From Aestuarierythrobacter sp037968495 (GTDB lineage Bacteria > Pseudomonadota > Alphaproteobacteria > Sphingomonadales > Sphingomonadaceae): 64,000 nucleotides of DNA. Of the stretch, positions 1-8,377 are shown piece after piece. Position 1 is the stretch's first letter, and the number at the start of each line of letters is the position of its first letter. Location of the stretch: contig JBBKVP010000054.1 of NCBI GenBank assembly GCA_037968495.1, positions 57,009 to 121,008 on the forward strand. Direction: 5' to 3'. A program made the position numbers and the translations under genes. Below the pieces are notes generated by a model, which worked only from the letters and a program-made list of their open reading frames with translations, searched no databases and was not told the DNA's origin.

Positions 1-293
1 GTGAATTGCTTTCAGCACGAGTCCAACTGGTGACTGCGCGCCGCAACGCTTATGTCGCCGGCTTTACGCTGCTGGCTGCAATGGGCCGTGCAGAAGCCCG
101 CGATCTTGGTCTGAGTGATGACGTGCCGCTGTATGATGCCGATGCCAATTACCAGCGGGTCGAAGGTAGCTGGTGGGACTGGGACCGCGATCCCGATCCG
201 GCCGCAATGTCGACTCGCACCGTTGACTCTCAGGCCCAAGATGGCGAAATTCCAGAAGACGGAACTGCGGACGCGGAAAACGGCGTCTACTAA
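1..293 (+). CDS. TolC-family outer membrane efflux protein, C-terminal fragment
   Basis: The gene starts before the window; only about 96 C-terminal residues are present, ending at a TAA. The visible part has the TolC C-terminal pattern: a helix continuing 'LLSARVQLVTARRNAYVAGF', then 'TLLAAMGRAEARDLGL', then a low-complexity acidic tail. TolC-family proteins form trimeric outer-membrane channels for efflux pumps or type I secretion. A TTG at base 6 lies inside the coding frame and is not a true start. The PopZ-like gene follows after 11 bases, so the two may share a transcript. The family call is fairly secure; which export system it serves cannot be told from this fragment. Confidence 0.8.
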   Translation, partial: ELLSARVQLVTARRNAYVAGFTLLAAMGRAEARDLGLSDDVPLYDADANYQRVEGSWWDWDRDPDPAAMSTRTVDSQAQDGEIPEDGTADAENGVY

Positions 294-304
294 GCATAGT
301 GGGA

Positions 305-769
305 ATGGCGAAAATGCAGCAGCAGGGCGAAGCTTCGGTCGAGGAAATTCTCGAATCGATCAAGAAAGTGATCGCACGCGATAACCGCGCCGATGCTGCA
401 CAAGCGCGCACTCGCCTAACGATTGCAGCCGAGGCAGCGGATTCGAGCGAAGCCAATGATACATCTAACGAAGTGCTCGACCTTGCAGCATCTGATTTCG
501 CGGAAGAGGCGCTGGCTGACAATGGTGATGAGCCACTGACAGCAGAAACAACCCGCGGATCAATGCGGGAAAACTTCGAAGCATTGGCCATGCTGTCGGA
601 GCCCGGCAAACAACCGCAGATTGTCCGCACAGGTGAAACGTCATTGGAAGGCATGGTTCGCGAAATGCTGCGCCCGATGCTCGCACAGTGGCTCGACACC
701 AACCTCCCGCCATTGGTGGAAAAGATGGTCGCTGCCGAAATTTCGCGAATCGCTGGCAAACGCGGCTAG
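305..769 (+). CDS. DUF2497 / PopZ-like cell pole organising protein
   Basis: The product is 154 residues. The N-terminus carries the DUF2497 signature 'VEEILESIKKVIARDN' and the C-terminus the conserved helical block 'LEGMVREMLRPMLAQWLDTN' followed by 'LPPLVEKMVAAEISRIAG'. An acidic, disordered middle joins them, the same plan as Caulobacter PopZ, which makes a polar matrix that tethers ParB-parS. ATG at 305 is chosen; an in-frame GTG lies two codons upstream. PopZ function here is inferred from the family and from the oriC/parABS region in the same window. Shorter family members exist whose role is untested. Confidence 0.8.
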   Translation: MAKMQQQGEASVEEILESIKKVIARDNRADAAQARTRLTIAAEAADSSEANDTSNEVLDLAASDFAEEALADNGDEPLTAETTRGSMRENFEALAMLSEPGKQPQIVRTGETSLEGMVREMLRPMLAQWLDTNLPPLVEKMVAAEISRIAGKRG

Positions 770-819
770 CCTTCGGCAATTTACTTGCACGTGGCGGGCG
801 AGGCGTTACTTTCCCGCGC

Positions 820-2928
820 ATGATCAGAATAACCGGGCTAACTGCTCTCTCGCTCGCTTTGGCCTCCCCCGCATTTGCGCAGGAAGAGGCCGCCAAACCC
901 GCTCCCATGACGGCGCAGGATCTGGTGACCATGCCGCGTGTTGGCATATCCGCCACCAGTCCGGATGGCGAAAATGTGATCTATACGGTTACCAAGACAA
1001 ACCCCGGAACCTATGAACGCAGTACGGCGATGTATTTGCAGGACATCACCGATCTGAAACGTACACCGATGGAAATTGATCTTGCTCCCGACGCCAGCGA
1101 TGCAGCTTTCGGAACTGATGGCCGGGTGTATTTCCTTTCTTCAGGCGGAAGCGATGGCACTTCGCAGGTCTGGCGCGCTGTCCTGAGCCCGTCAGGCGCA
1201 GAAAATGAGGTCGAACAGGTTACCAAACTTGGCGCAGATGTGCTCGGTTTCCACCTTTCACCCGACGCCTCGAAGATTGCGGTCTTCGGCAATGTCGCGC
1301 GCGAATGCGCTACATTCAACTGCGATGAAGGCGGCAACACCAGCCTGACCGGTCCCGGCACAGGCATGCTTTTCGAAGGTGATGCCGGCTTCGTCCGCCA
1401 CTGGGATGCTTACGAAACGCCCGGCGAATATGGCCGCGTATTTGCATATGATATCTCGGGTGGCATGGCCGAGAACGGCACTGCGCTCGACGGCCCCGCT
1501 GGCGACGGCGCGCTAGTCGCCAGCTCCCCCACTCGCCCATTTGGCGGGCCAGAGGACATCGCTTGGGCGGCTGACAGCGCCAGTATCTTTTTCGCGGCGC
1601 GCGTGGCCGACCGGAATGAACCCTATTCGACCAACGTCGACATCTATCAATCCGACCTCTCCGGCGGGGCTCCGGTAAATATTACAGAGGCCAACAAAGC
1701 TACCGACATACTTCCGACTCCGTCGCCCGACGGCAAATATCTTGCCTATGCCGCCATGGAACGCGCGGGGTATGAAGCTGACAAGCTGACAGTGATGCTG
1801 CGCGATCTTCGTACCGGCCAAGTGCGCGCACTGACAAAGGCTTGGGACCGGTCGGTGAGTTCACTGACATGGGCGCCCGATTCCAAGCACATCATCGCGA
1901 CAGCGCAGGATGTACTCGACACACCTGCATTCCGGATCGACGTGAAGTCGGGCAAGGTGACGCGCCTAACGCTCGCACCGGGTCGCGAGGGTAATATTGG
2001 CAGCATTTCGGCATTGCCGGGGGGCCGGCTGGTATTCACGCGCAGCACCATCGAAGTTCCCAATGATGTCTATGTCTCGCAATACGAAGCGCCCGGCCGG
2101 CGGATCAGCTACCGCGATACGGACGAGGCACTTGGCCGGCTGACCTCGGTCACGACGCAGCGCTTCAATTTTGAGGGCGCAGGCGGCGACACCGTATGGG
2201 GCCAGATCACCCGCCCGATCGTGCCGGCAAATGAAACCGTCCCCGCTATCCTTTACGTCCATGGCGGGCCGCAAGGCTCGTTCAATGATGGCTGGTCCAG
2301 CCGCTGGAATCCGCGCGTTGTCGCGAGCCAGGGCTATGCCGTGATCTCGGTCGATTTTCACGGCTCAACCGGATACGGGCAGGCATTCACCGACGCTATC
2401 AATCAGGATTGGGGCGGCAAGCCGCTAGAAGACTTGCAGAAAGGCCTCGCCGCGGCGCTCAAGCTGGACCCGTCAATCGACGGCGACCGCGCTTGCGCAA
2501 TGGGGGCGTCATACGGCGGTTACATGATGAACTGGATCGCCGGAAATTGGCCTGACCGGTTCGACTGCCTGGTGCAGCATGACGGTTTGTTCGAAATGCG
2601 CAGCTTCTATTACACGACCGAAGAACTGTGGTTTCCCAAGTGGGACTTCGGCGGATCCTATGCCGAAAACCCTGAGCTGTATGAGAAATGGAACCCGGTC
2701 AATCACGTTGCAAACTGGAAAACTCCGATGCTCGTGATTACTGGCGAGAAGGATTACCGCGTGCCCTATACGCAAGGCATCGCCAGTTTCACCGCCTTGC
2801 AGGAAAAACAGATTCCCTCGCAATTGCTCGTCTTCCCCGATGAAAACCACTGGGTGCTGAAGCCGAAGAATTCGCTGCAATGGCACAATACCGTCTTCGA
2901 CTGGTTGACCCGCTGGACTGCTGAATGA
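820..2928 (+). CDS. S9 family peptidase (prolyl oligopeptidase / acylaminoacyl-peptidase type), secreted
   Basis: The 702-residue protein starts with a signal peptide ending near 'SPAFAQ' (about residue 22). An N-terminal beta-propeller of TolB/WD-like repeats ('SPDASKIAVFG', 'SPDGKYLAYAA', 'APDSKHIIATA') is followed by an alpha/beta hydrolase domain. The triad is visible: Ser564 in 'GASYGGYMM', Asp645 in 'GEKDYRVPY' and His677 in 'DENHWVLKP'. Such enzymes cleave short peptides in the periplasm. ATG 820 is preferred over an upstream in-frame start because it begins the signal peptide. The stop overlaps the next start (ATGA), suggesting translational coupling with the ferredoxin gene. Confidence 0.92.
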   Translation: MIRITGLTALSLALASPAFAQEEAAKPAPMTAQDLVTMPRVGISATSPDGENVIYTVTKTNPGTYERSTAMYLQDITDLKRTPMEIDLAPDASDAAFGTDGRVYFLSSGGSDGTSQVWRAVLSPSGAENEVEQVTKLGADVLGFHLSPDASKIAVFGNVARECATFNCDEGGNTSLTGPGTGMLFEGDAGFVRHWDAYETPGEYGRVFAYDISGGMAENGTALDGPAGDGALVASSPTRPFGGPEDIAWAADSASIFFAARVADRNEPYSTNVDIYQSDLSGGAPVNITEANKATDILPTPSPDGKYLAYAAMERAGYEADKLTVMLRDLRTGQVRALTKAWDRSVSSLTWAPDSKHIIATAQDVLDTPAFRIDVKSGKVTRLTLAPGREGNIGSISALPGGRLVFTRSTIEVPNDVYVSQYEAPGRRISYRDTDEALGRLTSVTTQRFNFEGAGGDTVWGQITRPIVPANETVPAILYVHGGPQGSFNDGWSSRWNPRVVASQGYAVISVDFHGSTGYGQAFTDAINQDWGGKPLEDLQKGLAAALKLDPSIDGDRACAMGASYGGYMMNWIAGNWPDRFDCLVQHDGLFEMRSFYYTTEELWFPKWDFGGSYAENPELYEKWNPVNHVANWKTPMLVITGEKDYRVPYTQGIASFTALQEKQIPSQLLVFPDENHWVLKPKNSLQWHNTVFDWLTRWTAE

Positions 2929-3320
2929 AATCGAAAAAAGAGCTGCATAGAGCGGAATGCGCACTGGCAAAGATCGGCGGCGAGGAAACGCAGCGCCATA
3001 TCTTTCTATGCGCGGTGTCAGAAAAACAGAAATGCTGCGACCGGGAAACCGGCGAGAAATCTTGGAATTATCTCAAGAAGCGCATGAAGCAGCTCGGATT
3101 CGTCGGGCCTAAGAAGCAGGTCAGCGGCGGAGTCGCGCGGACCAAGGCGGACTGCCTGCAAATCTGTGCTGCAGGGCCCATTGCCGTCATCTGGCCGGAA
3201 AATATCTGGTATCATGGCTGCACCGAGGAAGCGCTCGAGCAGATCATTCAGCAGCATTTGATTGGCGGGCAAGTGGTCGAAGAATTCCGCCTGCATACGC
3301 GCGATGGTGAGGCGCCTTAG
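2925..3320 (+). CDS. thioredoxin-like [2Fe-2S] ferredoxin domain protein
   Basis: The 131-residue protein shows the Cys pattern of the thioredoxin-like ferredoxins (Aquifex Fd / NuoE-like fold): 'FLCAVSEKQKCC' near residues 28-38 and 'DCLQICAAGP' near 77-86, with 'WYHGCTEEALEQII' typical of the family C-terminus. It probably binds one [2Fe-2S] cluster and carries electrons in the cytoplasm; the partner is unknown. ATG overlaps the peptidase stop by four bases. The 3' end overlaps the convergent membrane-protein gene by four bases. Confidence 0.85.
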   Translation: MKSKKELHRAECALAKIGGEETQRHIFLCAVSEKQKCCDRETGEKSWNYLKKRMKQLGFVGPKKQVSGGVARTKADCLQICAAGPIAVIWPENIWYHGCTEEALEQIIQQHLIGGQVVEEFRLHTRDGEAP

Positions 3321-3610
3321 GGCTTCTTATTTTTGTCGAACGGGTCGGAAATCGCCTCATCATGTCCCGTCCCGTTGGAAAGAAACACCAGCCCCATCAG
3401 CGCGGCCGTCAGCAACATCATCAGGCCAATTCCCAGCGCCACTGCGATGTAGAAGTGCACCGAAACACTCGGCCCTTGCTTATGTAGCAGCGCCAGCGCG
3501 ATCGCGACGACACCAAGCGTCACCGCCATCATGAAGCGCATCAAGCGGCGATAACGTGCCCAGGCAAAGGCTGCCTTTTCCGGATCGTCGAGGGGGGATT
3601 TGAGAGCCAT
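3317..3610 (-). CDS. small two-TM membrane protein, unknown function
   Basis: The product is 97 residues with a charged N-terminus and two hydrophobic segments (about residues 25-42 and 52-75), ending in a polar 'DPFDKNKKP' tail. No catalytic motif is visible. It is convergent with the ferredoxin gene and overlaps its stop. The start ATG at 3610 is the only good one. Small two-helix proteins of this kind are common in sphingomonads next to unrelated genes. No function is assigned. Confidence 0.65.
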   Translation of the reverse strand: MALKSPLDDPEKAAFAWARYRRLMRFMMAVTLGVVAIALALLHKQGPSVSVHFYIAVALGIGLMMLLTAALMGLVFLSNGTGHDEAISDPFDKNKKP

Positions 3611-3742
3611 TAGGCCTCACATGGGGACATGCGCGGCATTTGGCAATTGGCCTTTGGTCCAGTGGTGCGGCCATTGCGATTCGCCTTTCTGTAAAAGACA
3701 TGGCATATTTTGTCCGCAGCCAGCAGCAGGAGAAGAGCACCA

Positions 3743-4174
3743 ATGGAAGTTTCCCGCCTGATAGAAGGTCGTACCAGCAGCGACATCATCACATGCGAAG
3801 TCGGCATGAAGGTCCGCGATGTGATTGCCCTGCTTTCAGAAAAACGCATTGGCGCTCTACCAGTTATGCAAGATGGCAAGGTTGTCGGAATCTTTTCTGA
3901 GCGCGATGTAATTTACAAACTGGCTGCGGAAGGCGCATTGTGCCTCGACCGCGAGATTAGCGAAGTCATGACGGCAGAACCGATCACCGTCGCGCCAAAT
4001 ACTAAGGTCGATCACGCACTCGCGCTGATGACCCGCCGCCGTATCCGTCACTTGCCGGTTGTCGAAGGCGATCACATGCGCGGCTTCATTTCCATCGGCG
4101 ATCTGGTGAAATCACGCATCGACGAAGTGCAAAGCGAAGCCGAAGCAATGCGCAGCTACATTCAAACTTCTTGA
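3743..4174 (+). CDS. tandem CBS-domain protein
   Basis: The 143-residue protein consists of two CBS motifs: 'IGALPVMQDGKVVGIFSERD' (about 41-60) and 'IRHLPVVEGDHMRGFISIGD' (about 103-122). Paired CBS domains bind adenosine nucleotides such as AMP or ATP and act as energy sensors; stand-alone forms are often cytoplasmic regulators of unknown target. ATG 3743 is chosen because AGGAG lies about 10 bases upstream; an in-frame TTG at 3710 would add 11 residues without a Shine-Dalgarno sequence. It is followed 31 bases later by the iron-sulfur carrier gene. Confidence 0.88.
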   Translation: MEVSRLIEGRTSSDIITCEVGMKVRDVIALLSEKRIGALPVMQDGKVVGIFSERDVIYKLAAEGALCLDREISEVMTAEPITVAPNTKVDHALALMTRRRIRHLPVVEGDHMRGFISIGDLVKSRIDEVQSEAEAMRSYIQTS

Positions 4175-4205
4175 GAACTGAACGCAGCGTCACTACATCA
4201 GCTCT

Positions 4206-4538
4206 ATGGACGCCCCAACACTCTCCCTGACCCCAAACGCGGCAAAGCGCGTGGCGACGATTGCTGAAAAGCAGGCCAAGCCGGCTATTTTGCGCCTTTC
4301 AGTAGAGGGCGGCGGCTGTTCCGGCTTCCAGTACAAATTCGACTTGGCTGATGGCCCGGACGGTGACGACATAGTCAGCGAAACAGACGGTGTGCGCCTT
4401 GTGGTTGATCCTGTGAGCCTCGACCTCGTTGCAGGCAGCACCGTCGACTTTGTCGAATCGCTCGGCGGCGCAGCTTTCAAGGTAGAGAACCCGCAGGCTG
4501 CCGCCGGTTGCGGTTGCGGATCCAGCTTCGGAATTTAA
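4206..4538 (+). CDS. HesB/IscA-family iron-sulfur cluster carrier (ErpA/IscA type)
   Basis: The 110-residue A-type carrier holds the three conserved cysteines: one in 'GGGCSGFQYKF' and two in the C-terminal 'AGCGCGSSFGI'. Such proteins receive Fe-S clusters from the scaffold and deliver them to apo-enzymes. Length and layout match IscA/ErpA. ErpA and IscA cannot be separated with certainty from one sequence. Not in a suf or isc operon here; it stands between the CBS protein and exonuclease III. Confidence 0.9.
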   Translation: MDAPTLSLTPNAAKRVATIAEKQAKPAILRLSVEGGGCSGFQYKFDLADGPDGDDIVSETDGVRLVVDPVSLDLVAGSTVDFVESLGGAAFKVENPQAAAGCGCGSSFGI

Positions 4539-4597
4539 GCCCTTATGGCTAATGCCATGATGGACGTCGCCGGAATGATGCGGCTAGACACTGCAGC

Positions 4598-5383
4598 ATG
4601 AAAATTGCCACTTACAATATCAACGGGATCAAAGCGCGCCTGCCGCGTTTGCTCGAATGGCTGGAAGAGACTCGTCCCGCCGTCGCTTGCTTGCAAGAAA
4701 TCAAAACGATGGACGATGGCTTTCCTGCGGGAGAGTTCGAGAAGATTGGCTACAAGGCCATCTGGCACGGACAGAAAAGCTTCAACGGCGTGGCGATACT
4801 GGCCGACGGCGTTGAACCTGTTGAAACACAGCGCGGCTTACCGGGCGATCCGGAAGATGTGCAATCACGCTACCTAGAGGCTGACGTAAACGGTGTGCGA
4901 ATCGTATGCCTTTACCTACCCAACGGCAATCCGCAGCCCGGCCCCAAGTTCGACTACAAGCTCGCGTGGATGGAACGGCTGCGTGCGCGGATGAAAGAGC
5001 TTTGGGACCAAGAAATTCCCACGGTCGTACTGGGTGATTTCAACGTCATACCCGAGGAAAAGGACACTTATTCTGTCAAAGCCATGGCCGACGATGCGTT
5101 GACGCAGCCCGAATCACGTGACGCTTATTTTCGGCTGCTAGGTGACGGTTGGACCGATGCACTCGATACGCTCAACCCTCGCGGCGGCGTTTGGACCTAT
5201 TGGGATTACCAGCGCGGCGCGTGGCAGCGCGATCATGGTTTCCGCATCGACCATCTGCTTCTATCGCCCGAACTGGCCGACCGAATGGTCGCTGCCGGTG
5301 TCGATAAAGAATTTCGCGGACGGGAAAGAGCCAGCGACCATACCCCTGTGTGGGTCGAAATCGCTGAGCCTACACCAAAATGA
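4598..5383 (+). CDS. xth: exodeoxyribonuclease III (AP endonuclease)
   Basis: The 261-residue enzyme has the exonuclease-endonuclease-phosphatase fold: 'MKIATYNINGIKARLPRLLE' at the N-terminus, metal-binding Glu in 'ACLQEIKT', 'VVLGDFNVIPEE', 'WQRDHGFRIDHLLLSP', and the terminal 'RASDHTPVWVEI' with the catalytic Asp-His. It nicks abasic DNA and degrades 3' ends in base-excision repair. Length is usual for the ExoA/Xth family. The start ATG is 59 bases after the previous gene. Confidence 0.94.
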   Translation: MKIATYNINGIKARLPRLLEWLEETRPAVACLQEIKTMDDGFPAGEFEKIGYKAIWHGQKSFNGVAILADGVEPVETQRGLPGDPEDVQSRYLEADVNGVRIVCLYLPNGNPQPGPKFDYKLAWMERLRARMKELWDQEIPTVVLGDFNVIPEEKDTYSVKAMADDALTQPESRDAYFRLLGDGWTDALDTLNPRGGVWTYWDYQRGAWQRDHGFRIDHLLLSPELADRMVAAGVDKEFRGRERASDHTPVWVEIAEPTPK

Positions 5384-5443
5384 AAAGGCCCCCATCCAGG
5401 ATATGGATGAGGACCCTTCCCTAGTTCAAATCTATAGCCGCTC

Positions 5444-6109
5444 TTAGCGGTAGAAGACGTGCGTGCTGATCTGCGCGCGAGCGGTCTTCTTGCGTGCCCA
5501 GCGCGGCTTCACGTAAGTTGCGTGGAAGTAAAGGGAATCGGCTGCCGCGCTTTCCCAAGTACCTTCATGGACGATCTTGGCTAGCGCCTTGGCCTTGCGC
5601 CATGCGGCTGTGCTGGTGCGGGCCTTAGGAATGCGGCCACCCCTCACGAACGAGAACTGCGAACGCTGGGTAACAACGCCGCAATAGTCGGAAGGGAACT
5701 GGCCACTTTCCGCGCGGTTCACAATCACGGTGCCAACGGCAAGCTGACCAACAAGCGGTTCGCCGCGCGATTCGAAATAGATCGCACTGGCGAGGCAATG
5801 CATGTCGCGTGACAGGTTGCCAGATGTGTTTGTCGCAGAAACCAGCTCGCGAAGCGAACCTGCGTTGACAGGAACAGCTTCAACTTCAGCGGATTCTTCT
5901 ACCAGTTCTTCTACCGGAAGCGGTTGAACCACTTCTTCGGAGATGAAGGCTGGATTGGCGGCATCCTGCATAGCAGGATTGGAAATGTCGGTTGGAATCG
6001 CTGCTACAGCGGATTCTGCTGCCACGCCGGAACTTTCCGCTAGGGCAAAAGTAGTAATCAAGGTTGCGGCCACGGCAATTGCTGCAGCCTTTTGAGTCTT
6101 ACGGCTCAT
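5444..6109 (-). CDS. SleB-type cell wall hydrolase (Hydrolase_2), exported
   Basis: The 221-residue protein has an N-terminal hydrophobic signal (about 8-24), a low-complexity Ala/Glu/Val spacer (25-90) and a C-terminal SleB-like domain beginning 'DMHCLASAIYFESRGE'. The Glu in 'YFESRGE' corresponds to the catalytic acid of lytic transglycosylase-like SleB/CwlJ enzymes. The domain continues through 'VGTVIVNRAESG', 'SQFSFVRGG' and 'ADSLYFHATYV'. It probably trims periplasmic peptidoglycan. Transcribed alone, convergent with xth. Confidence 0.85.
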   Translation of the reverse strand: MSRKTQKAAAIAVAATLITTFALAESSGVAAESAVAAIPTDISNPAMQDAANPAFISEEVVQPLPVEELVEESAEVEAVPVNAGSLRELVSATNTSGNLSRDMHCLASAIYFESRGEPLVGQLAVGTVIVNRAESGQFPSDYCGVVTQRSQFSFVRGGRIPKARTSTAAWRKAKALAKIVHEGTWESAAADSLYFHATYVKPRWARKKTARAQISTHVFYR

Positions 6110-6271
6110 ATATCTCGTCGTAATCAGCGGTGAACGAGCGCTGGCGCAGGCTGGACCCGTGGTGCGTGCGTGATTCTTAGATTGGGTCGGTGTTGGCCTG
6201 CCGGCCGTTCCCCGTCTGCGTGCTTGCTGAACGGACCTTATTGCCCGCTACGCCGCCTGCGCGTCTGGTGT

Positions 6272-6296
6272 TGAGGAGGGCAAATAGCCTGCCTCA
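6272..6296 (-). terminator. imperfect hairpin downstream of the hpf-DUF1491 block
   Basis: A 10-base inverted repeat with two central mismatches (6272-6281 against 6287-6296) lies just after the DUF1491 stop when read on the minus strand. There is no clear U tract, so factor-independent termination is doubtful. It could simply be a stabilising 3' hairpin. Confidence 0.3.
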
Positions 6297-6308
6297 CCTA
6301 AACGTCAA

Positions 6309-6668
6309 CTAACCGGTTCCCATATTAACGACGAACCGTTCCGCATCTGCGATGTCCAACTCCAAAATCCAGATATCGCTATCCTGGCGCTTTCGGCGTC
6401 CTAAATATTCTTGAAATTCCAATGGATTGCTTTCATCCTGTTCACGCGACGTAACAAACTTACGCGAACCGTCGAGCTGAGGCATTCTTTCAAAAAGCTT
6501 CTGATGACCCTGCCTGTCCATTGTAACAATCAGGATCGTCCCAGCATCGCGTTCACCCTTTTCGATAACCGTAGCGAAGCCGCCAGCCGCCTGCACCACC
6601 CTGATAAGGCCATTGATTTCTAGATGGGCGGGAAGCCGCGAGTCCAATTTACTGGCCTGTCGGCCCAT
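6309..6668 (-). CDS. DUF1491 family protein
   Basis: The 119-residue product matches the DUF1491 plan: 'RLPAHLEINGLIRVVQAAGG' at the N-terminus, 'GTILIVTMDRQGHQKLFERM', and the terminal 'DIWILELDIADAERFV'. The family is confined largely to Alphaproteobacteria and has no known function. With ATG at 6668 it overlaps the thioesterase gene by 20 bases; a TTG at 6647 just after the thioesterase stop is an alternative start. Last gene of a leftward block with the thioesterase and ptsN. Confidence 0.8.
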   Translation of the reverse strand: MGRQASKLDSRLPAHLEINGLIRVVQAAGGFATVIEKGERDAGTILIVTMDRQGHQKLFERMPQLDGSRKFVTSREQDESNPLEFQEYLGRRKRQDSDIWILELDIADAERFVVNMGTG

Positions 6669-7140
6669 AACCGTCGAGGTTCGACAGCGGGATATGCGAA
6701 CGCATGAATGTGCCCGTTCCCCGCCCGATTTCCTCACCTTCGGAATCGAGCAAGCGCGATTCGGCAACGAGCACACGGCGGCGTCCGCTGACCCAATGCC
6801 CATGCGCCGTAACATCACCGATCTTCACCGGTTTGGAAAAATGCATGTTGAAGGAAGTCGTCAGCAAGAACCGGTCGGTCACCAGCGTGTTCGCCGCATA
6901 GAATGCCGCATCGTCGAGCATCTTGAAGTAGATCGTTCCGTGAGCAGCACCCGCAGCGTGATAGCAGGTTTCATCCACTGTAAAGCGAATGATCGACCGG
7001 CCCTCTTCCTCGATGGCGAGTGAGGAGCGGAATTTCTCATTGATCGGCGCGGAGCGATAAAGTCCCTCCAATGCGCGATAATGCTGCGCAGCGCCGTCCC
7101 CTGTTTCGGGGCCGCCCGGTTGCGAATCAGCCCGCGTCAC
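6649..7140 (-). CDS. PaaI-family hotdog-fold thioesterase
   Basis: The 163-residue protein has a hotdog fold pattern: 'RFTVDETCYHAAGAAHGTIY' holds the usual 'HGxxxxxxxD' arrangement ('HGTIYFKMLDDAAFYAAN') of PaaI/acyl-CoA thioesterases, followed by 'TTSFNMHFSKPVKIGDV' and 'GTGTFMRSHIPL'. It probably hydrolyses an acyl- or aryl-CoA; the substrate is unknown. It overlaps the ptsN end by 14 bases and the DUF1491 start, so the three genes are probably translated from one message. Confidence 0.85.
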   Translation of the reverse strand: MTRADSQPGGPETGDGAAQHYRALEGLYRSAPINEKFRSSLAIEEEGRSIIRFTVDETCYHAAGAAHGTIYFKMLDDAAFYAANTLVTDRFLLTTSFNMHFSKPVKIGDVTAHGHWVSGRRRVLVAESRLLDSEGEEIGRGTGTFMRSHIPLSNLDGYGPTGQ

Positions 7141-7588
7141 GATCCGAAATATTGGTCAGCAGCCCGCGCAGGGCATCTTCATCAGGCGCTTCCGTTAGAG
7201 CTTCGTGCATCGCTTCATCGCGCAGCAGCCGCGAAATCGCAGCCAATGCACGAAGATGCGCCGTGCCGCCCTCTGCCGGAGAGATAAGCCCAAAGACCAG
7301 ATCAACCGGCATGCCGTCCGCTGCATCAAAATCAACGGGCTGATCGAGGCGAAGGCAGGCCGCCATAGGACGCTTCAATCCCTCGATCCGCGCGTGCGGG
7401 ATGGCGACCCCACGCCCGAATCCGGTGCTGCCCAGTTCCTCACGCTCTTGAAGCGATTCGAGCACATCGGCAGCTTCAAGCGAATAGGCGCGTGCAAACA
7501 CACCCGCCAACGCGTCAAGGATCGCGGATTTATCTTCAGGTGAGGCAGCCAAAACCGCCTCGGGAATAATCTTGAATTCTGCGCTCAT
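7127..7588 (-). CDS. ptsN: PTS IIA-like nitrogen regulatory protein PtsN
   Basis: The 153-residue EIIA-Ntr protein has the phosphorylatable His in 'GFGRGVAIPHARIEGLKRP' (about residue 71) and the C-terminal 'GGTAHLRALAAISRLLRDEA'. EIIA-Ntr is the end of the nitrogen phosphotransferase relay and controls potassium transport and stress responses. In many proteobacteria it follows rpoN and hpf; here hpf is about 155 bases upstream and rpoN is not in the window. It overlaps the thioesterase start by 14 bases. Confidence 0.92.
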   Translation of the reverse strand: MSAEFKIIPEAVLAASPEDKSAILDALAGVFARAYSLEAADVLESLQEREELGSTGFGRGVAIPHARIEGLKRPMAACLRLDQPVDFDAADGMPVDLVFGLISPAEGGTAHLRALAAISRLLRDEAMHEALTEAPDEDALRGLLTNISDRDAG

Positions 7589-7742
7589 TGTCCGTTCAAA
7601 TCAGAATGTTATAAGATGGCTTCAGGCTCGCTCGATATCATACAAACCAGCGCATTCTCAGCCAGATTGATCTAATTGGCGATGGTGCCCGCCCTGCGTG
7701 CGGTCGGTTGAACCGAACGCTGCCATTCAGGACATCAAAGAA

Positions 7743-8315
7743 TTAAGACGGTTCGACCCAGCCGATCGAACCATCGTTGCGGCGGTAGACCATATTATGC
7801 CTGCCGGTTCCAGCATTTTTGAAGAACATGGCGTTGGTGTCCCGCAAATCCAGCATCATTACGGCATCGGAAACGCTCGCTTCAGGGATGTCGACGCGGG
7901 TTTCGGCAATAATCATCGGCGCATCAGCCGTTTCAATATCATCTTCGGGCTCATCTTCTAACGGAGCGAAGACTGTATATGCCGCCTCATCCTCACGTGC
8001 CGCGTGTGACATTTGGGCGTGCCGGTCATTTAGGCGGCGTTTATAGCGCCGGATCTGCGTTTCAATCTTGGTCGCAGCTTGATCAAGGGCCTGATGCGCG
8101 TCGCCGGCCTCTGCGCTAGCCTTTACGATGGTGCCTTGCATCACATGGGTCACGATATCGCACTCGAAAGAATGCCCCGTCGCCTTGCTGAAGGTGACGT
8201 GCGATGAAATCGCTCGATCGAAATATTTCGATACGACTGTATCGAGACGGTCTGCGGCATAGTCCTGCAAAGCAGCACCGGTTTCGACCTGGTGACCTGA
8301 CACACGGATATCCAT
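7743..8315 (-). CDS. hpf: ribosome hibernation promoting factor, long form
   Basis: The 190-residue long HPF has the N-terminal S30AE domain ('MDIRVSGHQVETGAALQDYA', then 'FSKATGHSFECDIVTHVMQG' and 'IRRYKRRLNDRH'), an acidic linker (about 105-135) and the C-terminal dimerisation domain 'AVMMLDLRDTNAMFFKNAGT' ending 'YRRNDGSIGWVEP'. Long HPF dimerises 70S ribosomes into 100S particles in stationary phase. The gap to ptsN downstream contains an inverted repeat (about 7698-7718) without a U tract. Confidence 0.94.
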   Translation of the reverse strand: MDIRVSGHQVETGAALQDYAADRLDTVVSKYFDRAISSHVTFSKATGHSFECDIVTHVMQGTIVKASAEAGDAHQALDQAATKIETQIRRYKRRLNDRHAQMSHAAREDEAAYTVFAPLEDEPEDDIETADAPMIIAETRVDIPEASVSDAVMMLDLRDTNAMFFKNAGTGRHNMVYRRNDGSIGWVEPS

Positions 8316-8377
8316 CGTAATGCGTTCTCCTGTTTTAACGCGGCCAGAGCGAGGCCGCAGGGAATCCGGCCAGCCTC

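Noticed and set aside
64..759. 231-codon open frame on the minus strand
   Set aside because: It lies opposite the TolC end and the PopZ-like gene, has no recognisable domain and a Ser/Arg-rich composition typical of an antisense frame.
5114..5121. TCACGTGA inside xth
   Set aside because: It matches only the eight central bases of parS; the outer arms do not match, so ParB binding is not expected.
5383..5420. Possible terminator between xth and the SleB-type gene
   Set aside because: Only CATCC/GGATG pairs cleanly, and no U tract follows on either strand.
7698..7718. Inverted repeat between hpf and ptsN
   Set aside because: The arms pair well but leave almost no loop and no U tract, so it was not listed as a terminator.
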